A DNA stretch of 10,921 bases from Flavobacteriaceae bacterium (GCA_023145595.1 JAGLDM010000348.1:1-10921); one strand, 5' to 3'. Positions 1-8,417 are shown, counted from the first letter of the stretch. Program-made: numbers and translations. The notes: generated by a model not told the origin, from the letters alone.

Positions 1-74
1 ATACCATTTTACAATTAATATTTTTTATTTCATTCCTCTTTTAAAGTTCAACAAAATAATATCCTTAAAAATCA

Positions 75-82
75 TATATTTG
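75..82 (+). promoter_or_regulatory. Bacteroidota -7 promoter box for acyl-CoA dehydrogenase gene
   Basis: TATATTTG fits the Bacteroidota -7 consensus TAnnTTTG exactly and ends 37 nt before the start codon of the acyl-CoA dehydrogenase gene, giving a plausible leader of about 30 nt. No clear TTG (-33 element) is visible at the usual distance, so the call rests on the -7 box and its position only. Confidence 0.45.
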
Positions 83-119
83 TCAAATATCACAATAATA
101 ACTTATACTTTTAAATATT

Positions 120-1262
120 ATGAATTTTAATTTATCCGAAGAACACCTAATGATTCAAGAAGCGGCAAGAGACTTTGCCAACAATGAATTGTTAGAAGGG
201 GTTATTGAACGAGACGAAAATCAAAAATTTCCAACAGAGCAGGTGAAAAAAATGGGGGAACTCGGCTTTTTAGGAATGATGGTAGATCCAAAATATGGAG
301 GAGGCGGAATGGACACAATCTCTTACGTTCTTGCTATGGAAGAAATTTCAAAAATTGACGCATCAGCATCAGTTGTCATGTCGGTAAACAACTCGTTGGT
401 TTGCTGGGGACTTGAAAAATACGGTACCGAAGCACAGAAAGAAAAATATTTAGTTCCTCTTGCTACAGGAGAAGTCATAGGAGCCTTTTGTTTAAGCGAG
501 CCTGAGGCTGGTAGCGATGCTACCTCCCAAAAAACAACAGCCATAGACAAAGGAGATTATTACCTTTTAAACGGCACAAAAAACTGGATCACCAATGGAG
601 GAAACGCAAGTATATATTTAGTAATTGCACAAACAGATATTGAAAAAGGTCATAAAGGAATTAATGTACTTATTGTTGAAAAAGGAACTGACGGATTTAT
701 AGTTGGACCTAAAGAGAATAAATTAGGAATTAGAGGTTCTGACACCCACTCCTTAATGTTTACTGATGTAAAAGTCCCTAAAGAAAATAGAATTGGTGAA
801 GACGGATTCGGATTTAAATTCGCAATGAAAACATTAGCCGGTGGTAGAATCGGAATTGCGGCTCAAGCTTTAGGCATTGCCTCTGGCGCTTATGAGTTAG
901 CTTTAAAATATTCAAAAGAACGAAAATCTTTCGGAAAACCAATTTGCGAACATCAAGCCATTGCTTTTAAATTAGCAGATATGGCAACAGAAATTGATGC
1001 AGCCCGACTACTCTGTTTAAAAGCTGCTGCGGATAAAGACGAAAACAAAAATTACGACCAGTCTAGCGCAATGGCAAAATTATACGCTGCTGAAATGGCA
1101 ATGAGAACCACTACCGAGGCTGTTCAAATACATGGAGGTTATGGTTTTGTAAAAGAATATCATGTAGAAAGAATGATGCGTGATGCAAAAATCACTCAAA
1201 TCTACGAAGGCACCTCTGAAATTCAGAAAATTGTAATCTCGAGAAATGTATTGAGAGATTAA
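120..1262 (+). CDS. Acyl-CoA dehydrogenase, short-chain (butyryl-CoA) type
   Basis: FAD-dependent enzyme that introduces a trans-2,3 double bond into acyl-CoA and passes electrons to electron-transfer flavoprotein; cytosolic, used in fatty-acid beta-oxidation or branched-chain amino-acid breakdown. The 380 residues are full length for the family. The first family signature is at about residues 124-136 (CLSEPEAGSDAT) and the second at 336-355 (QIHGGYGF followed by the RMMRDAK region). The catalytic base is predicted to be Glu363 in IYEGTSEIQ near the C-terminus; this is the placement known for short- and medium-chain dehydrogenases and argues against isovaleryl- or long-chain types, which carry the base elsewhere. 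The start is the first ATG after a promoter box, preceded by A/T-rich sequence without a Shine-Dalgarno motif, as is usual in Bacteroidota. The gene stands alone, with its own terminator, so neighbours do not reveal the substrate; chain-length preference cannot be fixed from sequence. Confidence 0.95.
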   Translation: MNFNLSEEHLMIQEAARDFANNELLEGVIERDENQKFPTEQVKKMGELGFLGMMVDPKYGGGGMDTISYVLAMEEISKIDASASVVMSVNNSLVCWGLEKYGTEAQKEKYLVPLATGEVIGAFCLSEPEAGSDATSQKTTAIDKGDYYLLNGTKNWITNGGNASIYLVIAQTDIEKGHKGINVLIVEKGTDGFIVGPKENKLGIRGSDTHSLMFTDVKVPKENRIGEDGFGFKFAMKTLAGGRIGIAAQALGIASGAYELALKYSKERKSFGKPICEHQAIAFKLADMATEIDAARLLCLKAAADKDENKNYDQSSAMAKLYAAEMAMRTTTEAVQIHGGYGFVKEYHVERMMRDAKITQIYEGTSEIQKIVISRNVLRD

Positions 1263-1333
1263 AATAGTTTTTATTGTAATATCAATAGAAAACCACCGAA
1301 ATCAACCTCTCTATTATAAATGAGTAACGAATG

Positions 1334-1365
1334 AAACATCCAACTTTAACATTGGATGTTTTTTT
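1334..1365 (+). terminator. Intrinsic terminator after acyl-CoA dehydrogenase gene
   Basis: The stem AAACATCCAA (1334-1343) pairs with TTGGATGTTT (1352-1361) around an 8-nt loop and runs into a T tract (1359-1365). It lies 71 nt after the stop codon and should end the acyl-CoA dehydrogenase transcript. Confidence 0.85.
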
Positions 1366-1503
1366 ATGCTAATTTCACAAAAATGGCATTTTTATCATAT
1401 TCTCAAAATATTAATTACATTTCAACAACACCCCTATTTTTTCACACCCTCAAGCCTGCATAATTAACTTCATACGGTTTTACACCGTCTATTTTTAGCG
1501 CTA

Positions 1504-1560
1504 TTACACTTTAATTTCGCTTAAAAGCGCCCCGCACCCCTTAAAAATTAGAGAGTGTAA
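1504..1560. repeat. Imperfect long inverted repeat upstream of porin remnant
   Basis: Outer arms TTACACT (1504-1510) and AGTGTAA (1554-1560) are exact reverse complements. Inside them TAATT (1512-1516) pairs with AATTA (1546-1550), and inside that CGCT/AGCG (1518-1529) forms a small hairpin with a 4-nt loop. It ends 11 nt before the -7 box at 1572, so it could be a regulator site, a transcript structure, or a dispersed palindromic repeat; sequence alone does not decide. Confidence 0.4.
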
Positions 1561-1571
1561 GATATTTAATA

Positions 1572-1579
1572 TAAATTTG
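1572..1579 (+). promoter_or_regulatory. -7 promoter box for the porin remnant / P-II / Amt unit
   Basis: TAAATTTG matches TAnnTTTG and lies 43 nt before the ATG of the porin remnant. No TTG is seen at the usual -33 distance. No comparably placed box is seen in the short gaps before the P-II or Amt genes, so this is the likely promoter of the whole unit, now reading through the dead porin gene first. Confidence 0.45.
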
Positions 1580-1622
1580 CCGCAGTTAAACAATTAGAAA
1601 ACATAAACTAAAACAATTTACC

Positions 1623-2013
1623 ATGAACAAAATTATTAACACTAACCTTATTAGCAGCAACTGTAAACATGTTTTACTTTAGGTATAGAAAATCTAATTG
1701 CTTCTTATGAAAGTGAAAAGTTTGCTTTAACGAACCCTACAAGTGACCCCGGTCAATACCTAAACTTCATTACAGAAAATGGTGGTTTTAAAATCAACTT
1801 TACTAGCGGAACACTTTGTAGAAAATGGGGATTTTAGAGCAACTGGAACTAACACTCCGGACTCTAGTATTTTTGCTGCAACTTTTACAGAGAGTTATAC
1901 TATAAAAAACCTAACTTTAAAACCAAAATTTAGAGTAGACACTGCCTCAGACGAAGCGTTTATAGACAAAGGTCTTGAACCCCTTTCTTTTAGCAGCGAT
2001 TTACAGTTTCTAA
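1623..2013 (+). pseudogene. Decayed outer-membrane beta-barrel porin gene (frameshifts and deletions)
   Basis: This is the remains of a secreted beta-barrel porin, recognisable only by joining frames. It begins ATG at 1623 (MNKII), shifts at about 1638 into a signal-peptide-like TLTLLAATV, shifts again at about 1670 into TLGIENLIASYESEKF and then GQYLNFITENGGFKINF, which hits a stop at 1835-1837. A third shift near 1800 leads to AEHFVENGDF and SIFAATFTESYTIKNLTLKP, the alternating pattern of late barrel strands. A fourth, near 1981, restores FLLAAIYSF and a stop at 2011-2013; a final aromatic strand ending in Phe is the outer-membrane targeting signal of such barrels. Only about 130 codons remain against roughly 350-400 expected for flavobacterial porins of this kind (recalled, not aligned), so large internal deletions accompany the shifts. 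The open frame at 1779-2018 is just the longest surviving piece, not a gene. It sits 33 nt upstream of the P-II gene, as the former first gene of that unit. Confidence 0.82.
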
Positions 2014-2046
2014 ATTAACGTTTTAACAATTTAAAAATATTTTATC

Positions 2047-2385
2047 ATGAAAAAAATCGAAGCAATTATCAGAAAAGCAAAATACACTCAAGTAAAAGAT
2101 GCATTACTCTCAATTGGCGTAACCTTCTTTACTTACTGGGACGTTACAGGTAAAGGAAACGAAACAGAAGGACATGTATATAGAGGTGTTAGTTACAGCA
2201 CTAGTTCTATTCAAAGAAGATATCTCTCAATCGTTGTAAATGATGACTTTGAAGATATTACAATCAAAACACTCATTGAATCAGCAAGAACAGGCGATGT
2301 TGGTGATGGAAAAATATTCGTATCAGACGTTAATGAGTCGTACCGAATTAGAACAGGAGAAAAAGGGGAAGAAACATTAAGATAA
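2047..2385 (+). CDS. glnK: P-II family nitrogen regulatory protein
   Basis: Small trimeric signalling protein that senses ATP/ADP and usually 2-oxoglutarate, and binds the cytoplasmic face of the ammonium transporter to block it when nitrogen is plentiful. The 112 residues match the normal length. The family start MKKIEAII, the nucleotide-binding ARTG(D)VGDGKIFV segment (residues 80-92) and the basic pair R100/R102 in YRIRTGE are present. The T-loop (about 35-58) is unusual: it reads GKGNETEG where the classical protein has GFGRQKG, so the Mg/2-oxoglutarate-binding Gln39 and Arg38 are replaced by Glu39 and Asn38, while Tyr50 in RGVSY aligns with the uridylylated Tyr51 of the enterobacterial protein. 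A transporter gene follows after 31 nt, the classical glnK-amtB pairing, which supports the symbol. Start preceded by A/T-rich DNA, no Shine-Dalgarno motif. Identity is firm; the effector response is uncertain. Confidence 0.95.
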   Translation: MKKIEAIIRKAKYTQVKDALLSIGVTFFTYWDVTGKGNETEGHVYRGVSYSTSSIQRRYLSIVVNDDFEDITIKTLIESARTGDVGDGKIFVSDVNESYRIRTGEKGEETLR

Positions 2386-2416
2386 TATTTAACCAAAAAA
2401 ATACAAATACAAAATA

Positions 2417-3655
2417 ATGGAATTACTTACTATAAACAATGTATGGATGATGATCTGTACAGCTTTAGTTTTCTTTATGCACTTAGGATTCTCTTTACTA
2501 GAGATTGGATTAACTCGACAAAAAAACACGCTAAATATTCTTTTTAAGAATATTTTTATTGTCACAGTCGGGCTTTTACTCTACTGTTTAGTTGGATTCA
2601 ACTTAATGTACCCTGGTGATTTTAACGGATTCTTAGCAATTCCAAAACTAGGAATAGGATTGGGTGATATGCAAAATTCCTTCACAAATGCTGACGGAAC
2701 ACTCTACGCTACCGGCAACTACACTTACTGGACAGATTTCTTATTCCAAGGAATGTTTGCTGCAACTGCCGCAACTATTGTTTCTGGTGCTGTTGCCGAA
2801 CGTATTAAATTAGCGCCATTTATGATTTTTGTAGTCATTTATGTAGGAGTTGTTTATCCTATTGCTGGCTCATGGAAATGGGGTGGTGGATTCTTAGATG
2901 GATTAGGGTTCTACGATTTCGCAGGTTCAACTTTAGTGCATTCAGTTGGTGGATGGGCTGCATTGGTTGCTGTTTGGTTATTAGGCCCAAGAATTGGAAA
3001 ATTCAAAAATGGTATTGCACAAGCAATTCCAGGTCACAACATTCCTTTAGCAACTGTCGGAGTTTTAATTCTTTGGTTTGGCTGGTTCGGATTTAACGGT
3101 GGCTCTGTATTATCTGCAGATCCAGGATTAACATCTTTAACTTTAGTAACTACATGTTTGGCCGCCGCTGCAGGAGGAGTTGCTGCGTTCTTAGTCTCAA
3201 CCGCATTATACAAAAACTTTGATTTAACCATGTTCTTAAACGGAATCTTAGGTGGATTGGTTGGTATTACTGCTGGTGCAGATCAAATGAGCCCAACAGA
3301 CGCTATCTTAATCGGCGCTATTGCAGGAACAATCATTGTATTTGCAGTTTCTTTAATAGACAGATTAAAATTAGATGACCCCGTAGGTGCTATTGCTGTT
3401 CACTTAGTATGTGGTGTTTGGGGAACATTAGCCGTTGGCATCTTTGGAAACTTGGCAGGAGTAGATCAGTTTATTAGCCAATTAATTGGTGTTGGATCTT
3501 ACGCTGTATTCTGCATAGGAACTTCTTTCATCATCTTCTTTGTATTAAAGAAAACTATAGGAATTAGAGTTTCTGAAAGAGAAGAACTAGAAGGATTAGA
3601 TGGGCATGAACACGGAATGTCTGCTTACCCTGACTTTAGAATGAACGAGCACTAA
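2417..3655 (+). CDS. amtB: Ammonium transporter (Amt family)
   Basis: Inner-membrane channel-like transporter, a trimer with one pore per subunit, that imports ammonium. The 412 residues are normal for the family and give about 11 hydrophobic segments; there is no separate cleavable signal peptide, and the first segment begins almost at once (about residues 8-30). Key pore residues are visible: Asp167 in the family signature YDFAGSTLVH, and the twin pore histidines His175 (STLVHSVGG) and His329 (AIAVHLVCG). The conserved FQGMFAATAATIVSGAVAER stretch (110-129) would hold the outer gate phenylalanine. The cytoplasmic C-terminal tail (RVSEREELEGLDGHEHG, ending at 412) keeps the GLD-EHG motif through which P-II control is transmitted in known members. 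It is cotranscribed with the P-II gene 31 nt upstream and followed by two hairpins, the second a strong terminator. Confidence 0.97.
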   Translation: MELLTINNVWMMICTALVFFMHLGFSLLEIGLTRQKNTLNILFKNIFIVTVGLLLYCLVGFNLMYPGDFNGFLAIPKLGIGLGDMQNSFTNADGTLYATGNYTYWTDFLFQGMFAATAATIVSGAVAERIKLAPFMIFVVIYVGVVYPIAGSWKWGGGFLDGLGFYDFAGSTLVHSVGGWAALVAVWLLGPRIGKFKNGIAQAIPGHNIPLATVGVLILWFGWFGFNGGSVLSADPGLTSLTLVTTCLAAAAGGVAAFLVSTALYKNFDLTMFLNGILGGLVGITAGADQMSPTDAILIGAIAGTIIVFAVSLIDRLKLDDPVGAIAVHLVCGVWGTLAVGIFGNLAGVDQFISQLIGVGSYAVFCIGTSFIIFFVLKKTIGIRVSEREELEGLDGHEHGMSAYPDFRMNEH

Positions 3656-3673
3656 AAATCGCTCATTAGCATA

Positions 3674-3693
3674 TTGCTTAATTTAATAAGCAA
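3674..3693 (+). other. Short hairpin between amtB stop and its terminator
   Basis: TTGCTTA (3674-3680) and TAAGCAA (3687-3693) are exact reverse complements around a 6-nt loop, 18 nt after the amtB stop codon. There is no T tract behind it, so it is not a terminator itself; it could stabilise the 3' end of the message. Confidence 0.5.
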
Positions 3694-3700
3694 CACACCT

Positions 3701-3739
3701 AAAGCGCTTGATAGTAAAAATACTATCAAGCGCTTTTTT
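3701..3739 (+). terminator. Strong intrinsic terminator of the P-II/amtB unit
   Basis: A perfect 16-bp stem, AAAGCGCTTGATAGTA (3701-3716) with its exact complement at 3721-3736, closes on an AAAA loop and is followed by a run of six T (3734-3739). It separates the transporter unit from gltBD. Confidence 0.95.
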
Positions 3740-3821
3740 ATGTGATATTTCACCCTTTATTTTAACAATATCATAATCACTCAATCAAAATTTATTAACA
3801 ACTAATTATATCTATTTAAAT

Positions 3822-3889
3822 ATTCAGTTTACTGCATAAATTATGCTAACTGCCTTACTTGACTGAATTATATTCAGTAACTTTGCAGT
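3822..3889. promoter_or_regulatory. Probable operator cluster (CAGT/ACTG repeats) at the gltB promoter
   Basis: Six CAGT or ACTG tetramers occur in 68 nt (at 3825, 3831, 3849, 3862, 3875 and 3886). They build three inverted repeats: CAGT-TT-ACTG (3825-3834), GCATAA-A-TTATGC (3834-3846, sharing the flank) and ACTGAAT-TAT-ATTCAGT (3862-3878). ATTCAGT also recurs as a direct repeat at 3822 and 3872, 50 nt apart, about five helical turns. The last inverted repeat lies between the -33 and -7 elements, an ideal place for a repressor. The regulator is not identifiable here. Confidence 0.45.
3859..3885 (+). promoter_or_regulatory. Promoter of gltBD
   Basis: TTG (3859-3861, within TTGAC) and TAACTTTG (3878-3885) fit the Bacteroidota -33/-7 pattern TTG...TAnnTTTG with a 16-nt gap, slightly shorter than usual. 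Transcription would begin about 5-8 nt downstream, leaving a leader of only about 10-14 nt before the ATG at 3903. Confidence 0.65.
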
Positions 3890-3902
3890 CAATTTTGAAA
3901 AT

Positions 3903-6900
3903 ATGATACAGAAACAAGGTTTATACTTACCCGAATTTGAACACGAAAATTGTGGTGCTGGTTTTATATGTAATCTGAAAGGTGAAAGAACGAATCAAAT
4001 CATACATGATGCACTAGAAATTCTGGTAAAATTAGAACATAGAGGAGGTGTTAGTTCTGATGGAAAAACAGGAGATGGTGCTGGATTATTAATTGATATT
4101 CCTCATGAATACTTTTCTAGAGTTTGTGAATTTAATATTCCAGAAGCACGTGAATATGCGGTAGGAATGGTATTTCTTCCAAAAAAGAAAAACCAATACA
4201 AATATTGCAAAGATACTTTTGAAAATGAAATCAAAGCACAAGGTTTAGCCGTTTTAGGATGGAGAACCGTACCTGTTGACTCTTCTCAACTAGGAGAAAT
4301 CGCTTTAGCCTCTGAACCAAATATCGAACAAATCTTTATCGGCAAAACGGAAGAGATTGACGAACATATTTTCAAAGCAAAATTATATGCTGCTCGTAAA
4401 ATTACAGAGCATGCAATCGCGGCATCAAAAATGTCTGAAAGTTCATTCTTTTACTTACCTAGTTTATCAAATACTACATTGATTTACAAAGGTATTATTA
4501 TGCCAGAAGATATTGGCCCTTACTTTAAAGACCTTCAAGAACCGGACTTAGTAACTAGATTAGCATTGGTACACCAACGATTTAGCACCAATACAATGCC
4601 TACTTGGGAATTAGCTCAACCATTCCGATTTATGTGTCAGAATGGAGAAATTAATACGCTAAGAGGAAATGTAAGCCGAATGCGTGTTCGTGAAGAAATC
4701 ATGAGTAGTGATGTTTTTGGACCGCAAATAGACAAACTATTCCCAATTATTTTACCAGGAAAATCAGATTCAGCCTCAATGGATATGGTGGTTGAATTAC
4801 TAACACATACTGGCAGATCATTACCGGAAGTAATGATGATGATGATTCCAGAAGCATGGGAAAAGCACGAAACGATGTCGGAAGACAAAAAAGCATTTTA
4901 CGAATACAATGCTTGTTTAATGGAAGCATGGGATGGCCCAGCATCTGTACCTTTTACAGATGGTGATTACATCGGAGCTTTACTAGACAGAAACGGATTA
5001 AGACCATCAAGATATACAGTTACCAAAAGTGGTAAATTAATCATGGCATCAGAAATTGGTGTGGTTGATATTGCTGATGATGACATTGAGATACACGGAC
5101 GTTTAGAACCAGGAAAAATGTTTTTGGTAGACATGAACGAAGGGCGAATTATTAATGATGAAGAAATTAAATCTAAAATTGCTTCAGAAAGACCTTATAA
5201 AAAATGGTTGAAAGAATTTAAGTTAGACTTAATAGATATTCCTTCCAACTCTAATTATAGTCCCATTGAAATCTGTGATTACAAAACGAGACAACGATTA
5301 TTTAACTATACATTAGAAGATATTCAAGAAGTTATTACCCCAATGGCACAGGCTGGAAAAGAAGCCTTAGGCTCTATGGGTATTGATACACCTCTTGCTG
5401 TTTTATCTGACAGACCACAATTAATATCAAACTATTTTAAGCAATTATTTGCCCAAGTTACCAATCCGCCTTTGGATGGTATTCGTGAAGAGATTGTAAC
5501 CGATATTAGTTTATCTTTAGGAAAAGACAGAAATATATTTAGCATTACAGAAAGACAATGTAGAAAACTTCGCATTCAGAATCCTGTAATTTCCAACAAC
5601 GATTTAGATAAAATTAGAGGTATTTCTTTTGGAAGTTTTAAAGCCGAAACCATTCAAATATTGTACCCTAAAATTAAAGGAATGAATGGTCTGGAAGAGG
5701 CCTTAGACGATATAATCGTACAAATCACCAAAGCATTAGATAGAGACACCAATATCATTATCTTATCCGACAGAGGTGTTAATAAAGACTTGGCTCCTAT
5801 TCCTTCTTTATTAGCCTGTTCGTTTGTAAATCATCAAATGAACCGTTTGCGTAAACGTTCTTATTTCGATATTATTATTGAATCTGCAGAACCACGTGAA
5901 CCACATCAATTTGCTACTTTATTTGGTTATGGTGCTAGTGCCGTCAACCCATATATGGTCAATGAAATTATCAAAACACAAGTTCGAGATGGCTTTATAA
6001 CCGGTATGAATGAGCATAGAGCCGTTCACAATTTTAATAAAGCGATTGGAAAAGGAATTTTAAAAGTGATGAACAAAATCGGAATCTCAACCCTACATTC
6101 GTATAGAGGTTCACAACTTTTTGAAATTGTTGGATTCAACTCCCGATTTGTTGAAAAATATTTCCCTTACACCGCTTCAAGAATTGAAGGTATTGGGCTA
6201 TATGAAATTGAAAGAGAAATTAACGAACGCTATAAATACGCATATCCAGATACTCTAATCAAAAGTAGATTGGGATTAAATATTGGAGGCGAGTATAGAT
6301 GGAGACGTAACGGGGAACGTCATTTATTCAACCCAACAACAGTTTCTAAATTACAACAAGCAGTACGTTTAAAGGATCAAGATAGTTATAACATCTACGC
6401 AAAAGCCATAAACGAACAGTCAGAAAGCTTAATGACCATCCGTGGTTTGTTTGAGTTTGACAACCTTGACCCTATTCCTTTGGATGAAGTAGAACCATGG
6501 ACAGAGATTGTAAAGCGTTTTAAAACGGGCGCCATGTCTTACGGGTCTATCTCAAGAGAAGCACATGAAAATTTAGCAATTGCCATGAACCGAATTGGAG
6601 GGAAATCTAATTCTGGTGAAGGTGGAGAAGACAGAAGGCGATTTATTCCAGAAGCAAATGGAGATAGCCGAAATTCTGCAATTAAGCAAGTAGCATCTGG
6701 TCGTTTTGGAGTAACTTCTCATTATTTAACAAATGCCGAAGAGATTCAAATTAAAATGGCACAGGGTGCAAAACCTGGAGAAGGTGGACAATTACCTGGA
6801 GAAAAAGTATATCCTTGGATTGCTGATGTTCGTAATTCGACTCCTTTTGTAGGATTAATTTCACCTCCGCCACATCACGATATTTATTCTATTGAAGATT

Positions 6901-8414
6901 TAGCACAATTAATATATGACTTAAAAAATGCCAACCGAGAAGCAAGAATCAATGTTAAATTGGTGTCTGAAGTTGGTGTTGGTACAATTGCAGCTGGAGT
7001 ATCAAAAGCAAAAGCAGATGTTGTATTAATTTCTGGTTATGATGGTGGTACTGGAGCATCTCCTTTAACTTCATTAAAACACGCTGGTCTTCCTTGGGAA
7101 CTTGGTTTGGCAGAAGCACAACAATCTTTGGTGCTAAATAATTTAAGAAGTAGAATTGTAGTAGAGTGTGATGGTCAGTTAAAAACTGGTCGTGACGTTG
7201 CTATTGCGGCTTTATTAGGTGCAGAAGAATTTGGTTTTGCTACCGCTCCTTTAGTTGCATCAGGATGTATTATGATGCGAAAATGTCATTTAAACACCTG
7301 TCCTGTTGGAATCGCAACTCAAGACAAAGAACTCCGTAAAAACTTTAAAGGAACTCCAGAACACGTAATCAACTACTTCTATTATATAGCAAATGAGTTA
7401 AGAGAAATCATGGCGCTATTAGGGTTTAGAACCTTGGAAGAAATGGTAGGTCAAACGCATAAAATCAATTCAAACAAAGCAATTACGCATTACAAAGCAA
7501 AAGGATTGGATTTATCATCAATTTTACACAGACCTACTGGATACAGCGATATGGATGTGAAAAATTCTGAAAAGCAAGACCACAATTTAGATAACGTACT
7601 TGATTTCCAAATCTTAAAAGATGCTAAAAAAGCAATTCAAGATACGAAAAAAGTAAATCTAGCATATCCTATTCACAATACTGATCGTACGGTCGGAGCC
7701 ATTGTTAGTAACGAGATTTCTAAAATACATGGTCATTTAGGATTGCCAGAAAACACATTAAATATTAATTTTTCAGGTTCTGCAGGTCAAAGTTTCGGTG
7801 CTTTTGGAGCATACGGACTGACTTTCAATTTGGAAGGGAACACCAACGATTATTTAGGTAAAGCATTGTCTGGAGCTAAGTTAATCATAAAGAAACCAAC
7901 AAAAGCAACCTTCATAGCCGAAGACAATGTCATTGTAGGAAACGTTTGTTTGTTTGGAGCCGTAGCCGGTGAAGCATATATTAACGGAATTGCAGGTGAA
8001 CGATTTGCAGTTCGAAATTCTGGAGCAACAGCAGTTGTAGAAGGAGTTGGAGATCACTGTTGTGAATACATGACCGGAGGAAAAGTGATAGTCCTTGGTA
8101 GCACAGGAAGAAACTTTGCTGCAGGTATGAGTGGTGGTATTGCTTATGTATATGACCCAGAAGATAAATTCACCAAAGGATTGTGTAATACAGAAAGTAT
8201 TGAGTTCGAAGAAATTTTAGCAGAAGATGCTGCCGATTTAAAAGGACTTATAGAAAAACACGTAGCACTTACAGATAGTAATAGAGGTAAAGAACTTTTA
8301 GCAAATTGGGAAACAAGTTTAAACAATTTCGTAAGAGTAATGCCAACTGAATATAAACGCGCATTGAAACGTCTGGAAACAGAAGAGCCAATGTTTGAAG
8401 AATTAACAGCTTAA
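3903..8414 (+). CDS. gltB: Glutamate synthase large (alpha) subunit
   Basis: Transfers the amide nitrogen of glutamine to 2-oxoglutarate, making two glutamates with electrons from the GltD subunit; cytosolic. At 1503 residues it is full length with all domains in order. A class II glutamine amidotransferase domain (about 17-425) starts with Cys17 in NCGAGF, so residues 1-16 would be a propeptide removed to expose the nucleophile; EHRGG and TGDGAG follow. Then come a central linker domain (about 460-770) and the FMN-binding synthase barrel (about 870-1200), from GAMSYGSIS (876-) to the 3Fe-4S cluster cysteines Cys1122, Cys1128 and Cys1133 in [12 protein letters not shown]. The C-terminal GxGxG beta-helix (about 1290-1460) includes [13 protein letters not shown] and GGKVIVLG. 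The start is the ATG just behind the -7 box and leaves a propeptide of typical short length. gltD follows 3 nt after the stop. No truncation or missing catalytic residue seen. Confidence 0.98.
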   Translation: MIQKQGLYLPEFEHENCGAGFICNLKGERTNQIIHDALEILVKLEHRGGVSSDGKTGDGAGLLIDIPHEYFSRVCEFNIPEAREYAVGMVFLPKKKNQYKYCKDTFENEIKAQGLAVLGWRTVPVDSSQLGEIALASEPNIEQIFIGKTEEIDEHIFKAKLYAARKITEHAIAASKMSESSFFYLPSLSNTTLIYKGIIMPEDIGPYFKDLQEPDLVTRLALVHQRFSTNTMPTWELAQPFRFMCQNGEINTLRGNVSRMRVREEIMSSDVFGPQIDKLFPIILPGKSDSASMDMVVELLTHTGRSLPEVMMMMIPEAWEKHETMSEDKKAFYEYNACLMEAWDGPASVPFTDGDYIGALLDRNGLRPSRYTVTKSGKLIMASEIGVVDIADDDIEIHGRLEPGKMFLVDMNEGRIINDEEIKSKIASERPYKKWLKEFKLDLIDIPSNSNYSPIEICDYKTRQRLFNYTLEDIQEVITPMAQAGKEALGSMGIDTPLAVLSDRPQLISNYFKQLFAQVTNPPLDGIREEIVTDISLSLGKDRNIFSITERQCRKLRIQNPVISNNDLDKIRGISFGSFKAETIQILYPKIKGMNGLEEALDDIIVQITKALDRDTNIIILSDRGVNKDLAPIPSLLACSFVNHQMNRLRKRSYFDIIIESAEPREPHQFATLFGYGASAVNPYMVNEIIKTQVRDGFITGMNEHRAVHNFNKAIGKGILKVMNKIGISTLHSYRGSQLFEIVGFNSRFVEKYFPYTASRIEGIGLYEIEREINERYKYAYPDTLIKSRLGLNIGGEYRWRRNGERHLFNPTTVSKLQQAVRLKDQDSYNIYAKAINEQSESLMTIRGLFEFDNLDPIPLDEVEPWTEIVKRFKTGAMSYGSISREAHENLAIAMNRIGGKSNSGEGGEDRRRFIPEANGDSRNSAIKQVASGRFGVTSHYLTNAEEIQIKMAQGAKPGEGGQLPGEKVYPWIADVRNSTPFVGLISPPPHHDIYSIEDLAQLIYDLKNANREARINVKLVSEVGVGTIAAGVSKAKADVVLISGYDGGTGASPLTSLKHAGLPWELGLAEAQQSLVLNNLRSRIVVECDGQLKTGRDVAIAALLGAEEFGFATAPLVASGCIMMRKCHLNTCPVGIATQDKELRKNFKGTPEHVINYFYYIANELREIMALLGFRTLEEMVGQTHKINSNKAITHYKAKGLDLSSILHRPTGYSDMDVKNSEKQDHNLDNVLDFQILKDAKKAIQDTKKVNLAYPIHNTDRTVGAIVSNEISKIHGHLGLPENTLNINFSGSAGQSFGAFGAYGLTFNLEGNTNDYLGKALSGAKLIIKKPTKATFIAEDNVIVGNVCLFGAVAGEAYINGIAGERFAVRNSGATAVVEGVGDHCCEYMTGGKVIVLGSTGRNFAAGMSGGIAYVYDPEDKFTKGLCNTESIEFEEILAEDAADLKGLIEKHVALTDSNRGKELLANWETSLNNFVRVMPTEYKRALKRLETEEPMFEELTA

Positions 8415-8417
8415 ACG

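Larger units (their letters stand above)
1263..1622. other. Intergenic region with terminator, hairpin-rich block and promoter box
   Basis: No coding sequence is visible in these 360 nt on either strand. Besides the terminator at 1334-1365 it holds a short hairpin ACGGT/ACCGT (1474-1488) followed by a modest T run, then a larger imperfect inverted repeat (1504-1560), then a -7 promoter box (1572-1579). The stretch 1367-1470 is plain AT-rich DNA with C-rich patches in which I see nothing. Confidence 0.6.

Noticed and set aside
1623-2013. Sequencing error as an explanation for the broken porin.
   Set aside because: Single-base errors could explain frame changes but not the missing length of more than half the barrel; four changes in 390 nt next to intact genes would also be improbable.
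1779-2018. A 79-codon open frame that could be called a small hypothetical protein.
   Set aside because: Its ATG is internal to the porin remnant, its first residues overlap the preceding frame, and its last residues run out of frame over the true barrel C-terminus FLLAAIYSF. It is a surviving piece of the dead gene.
2872-3096. Open frame overlapping amtB in another + frame.
   Set aside because: Trp- and Cys-rich translation typical of an out-of-frame reading of a Gly/Trp-rich membrane protein; the real frame is conserved through the whole stretch.
4637-4944. Antisense open frames inside gltB.
   Set aside because: They are shadows of a strongly conserved coding region, with low-complexity Ser/Ile-rich translations and no promoter or terminator of their own.
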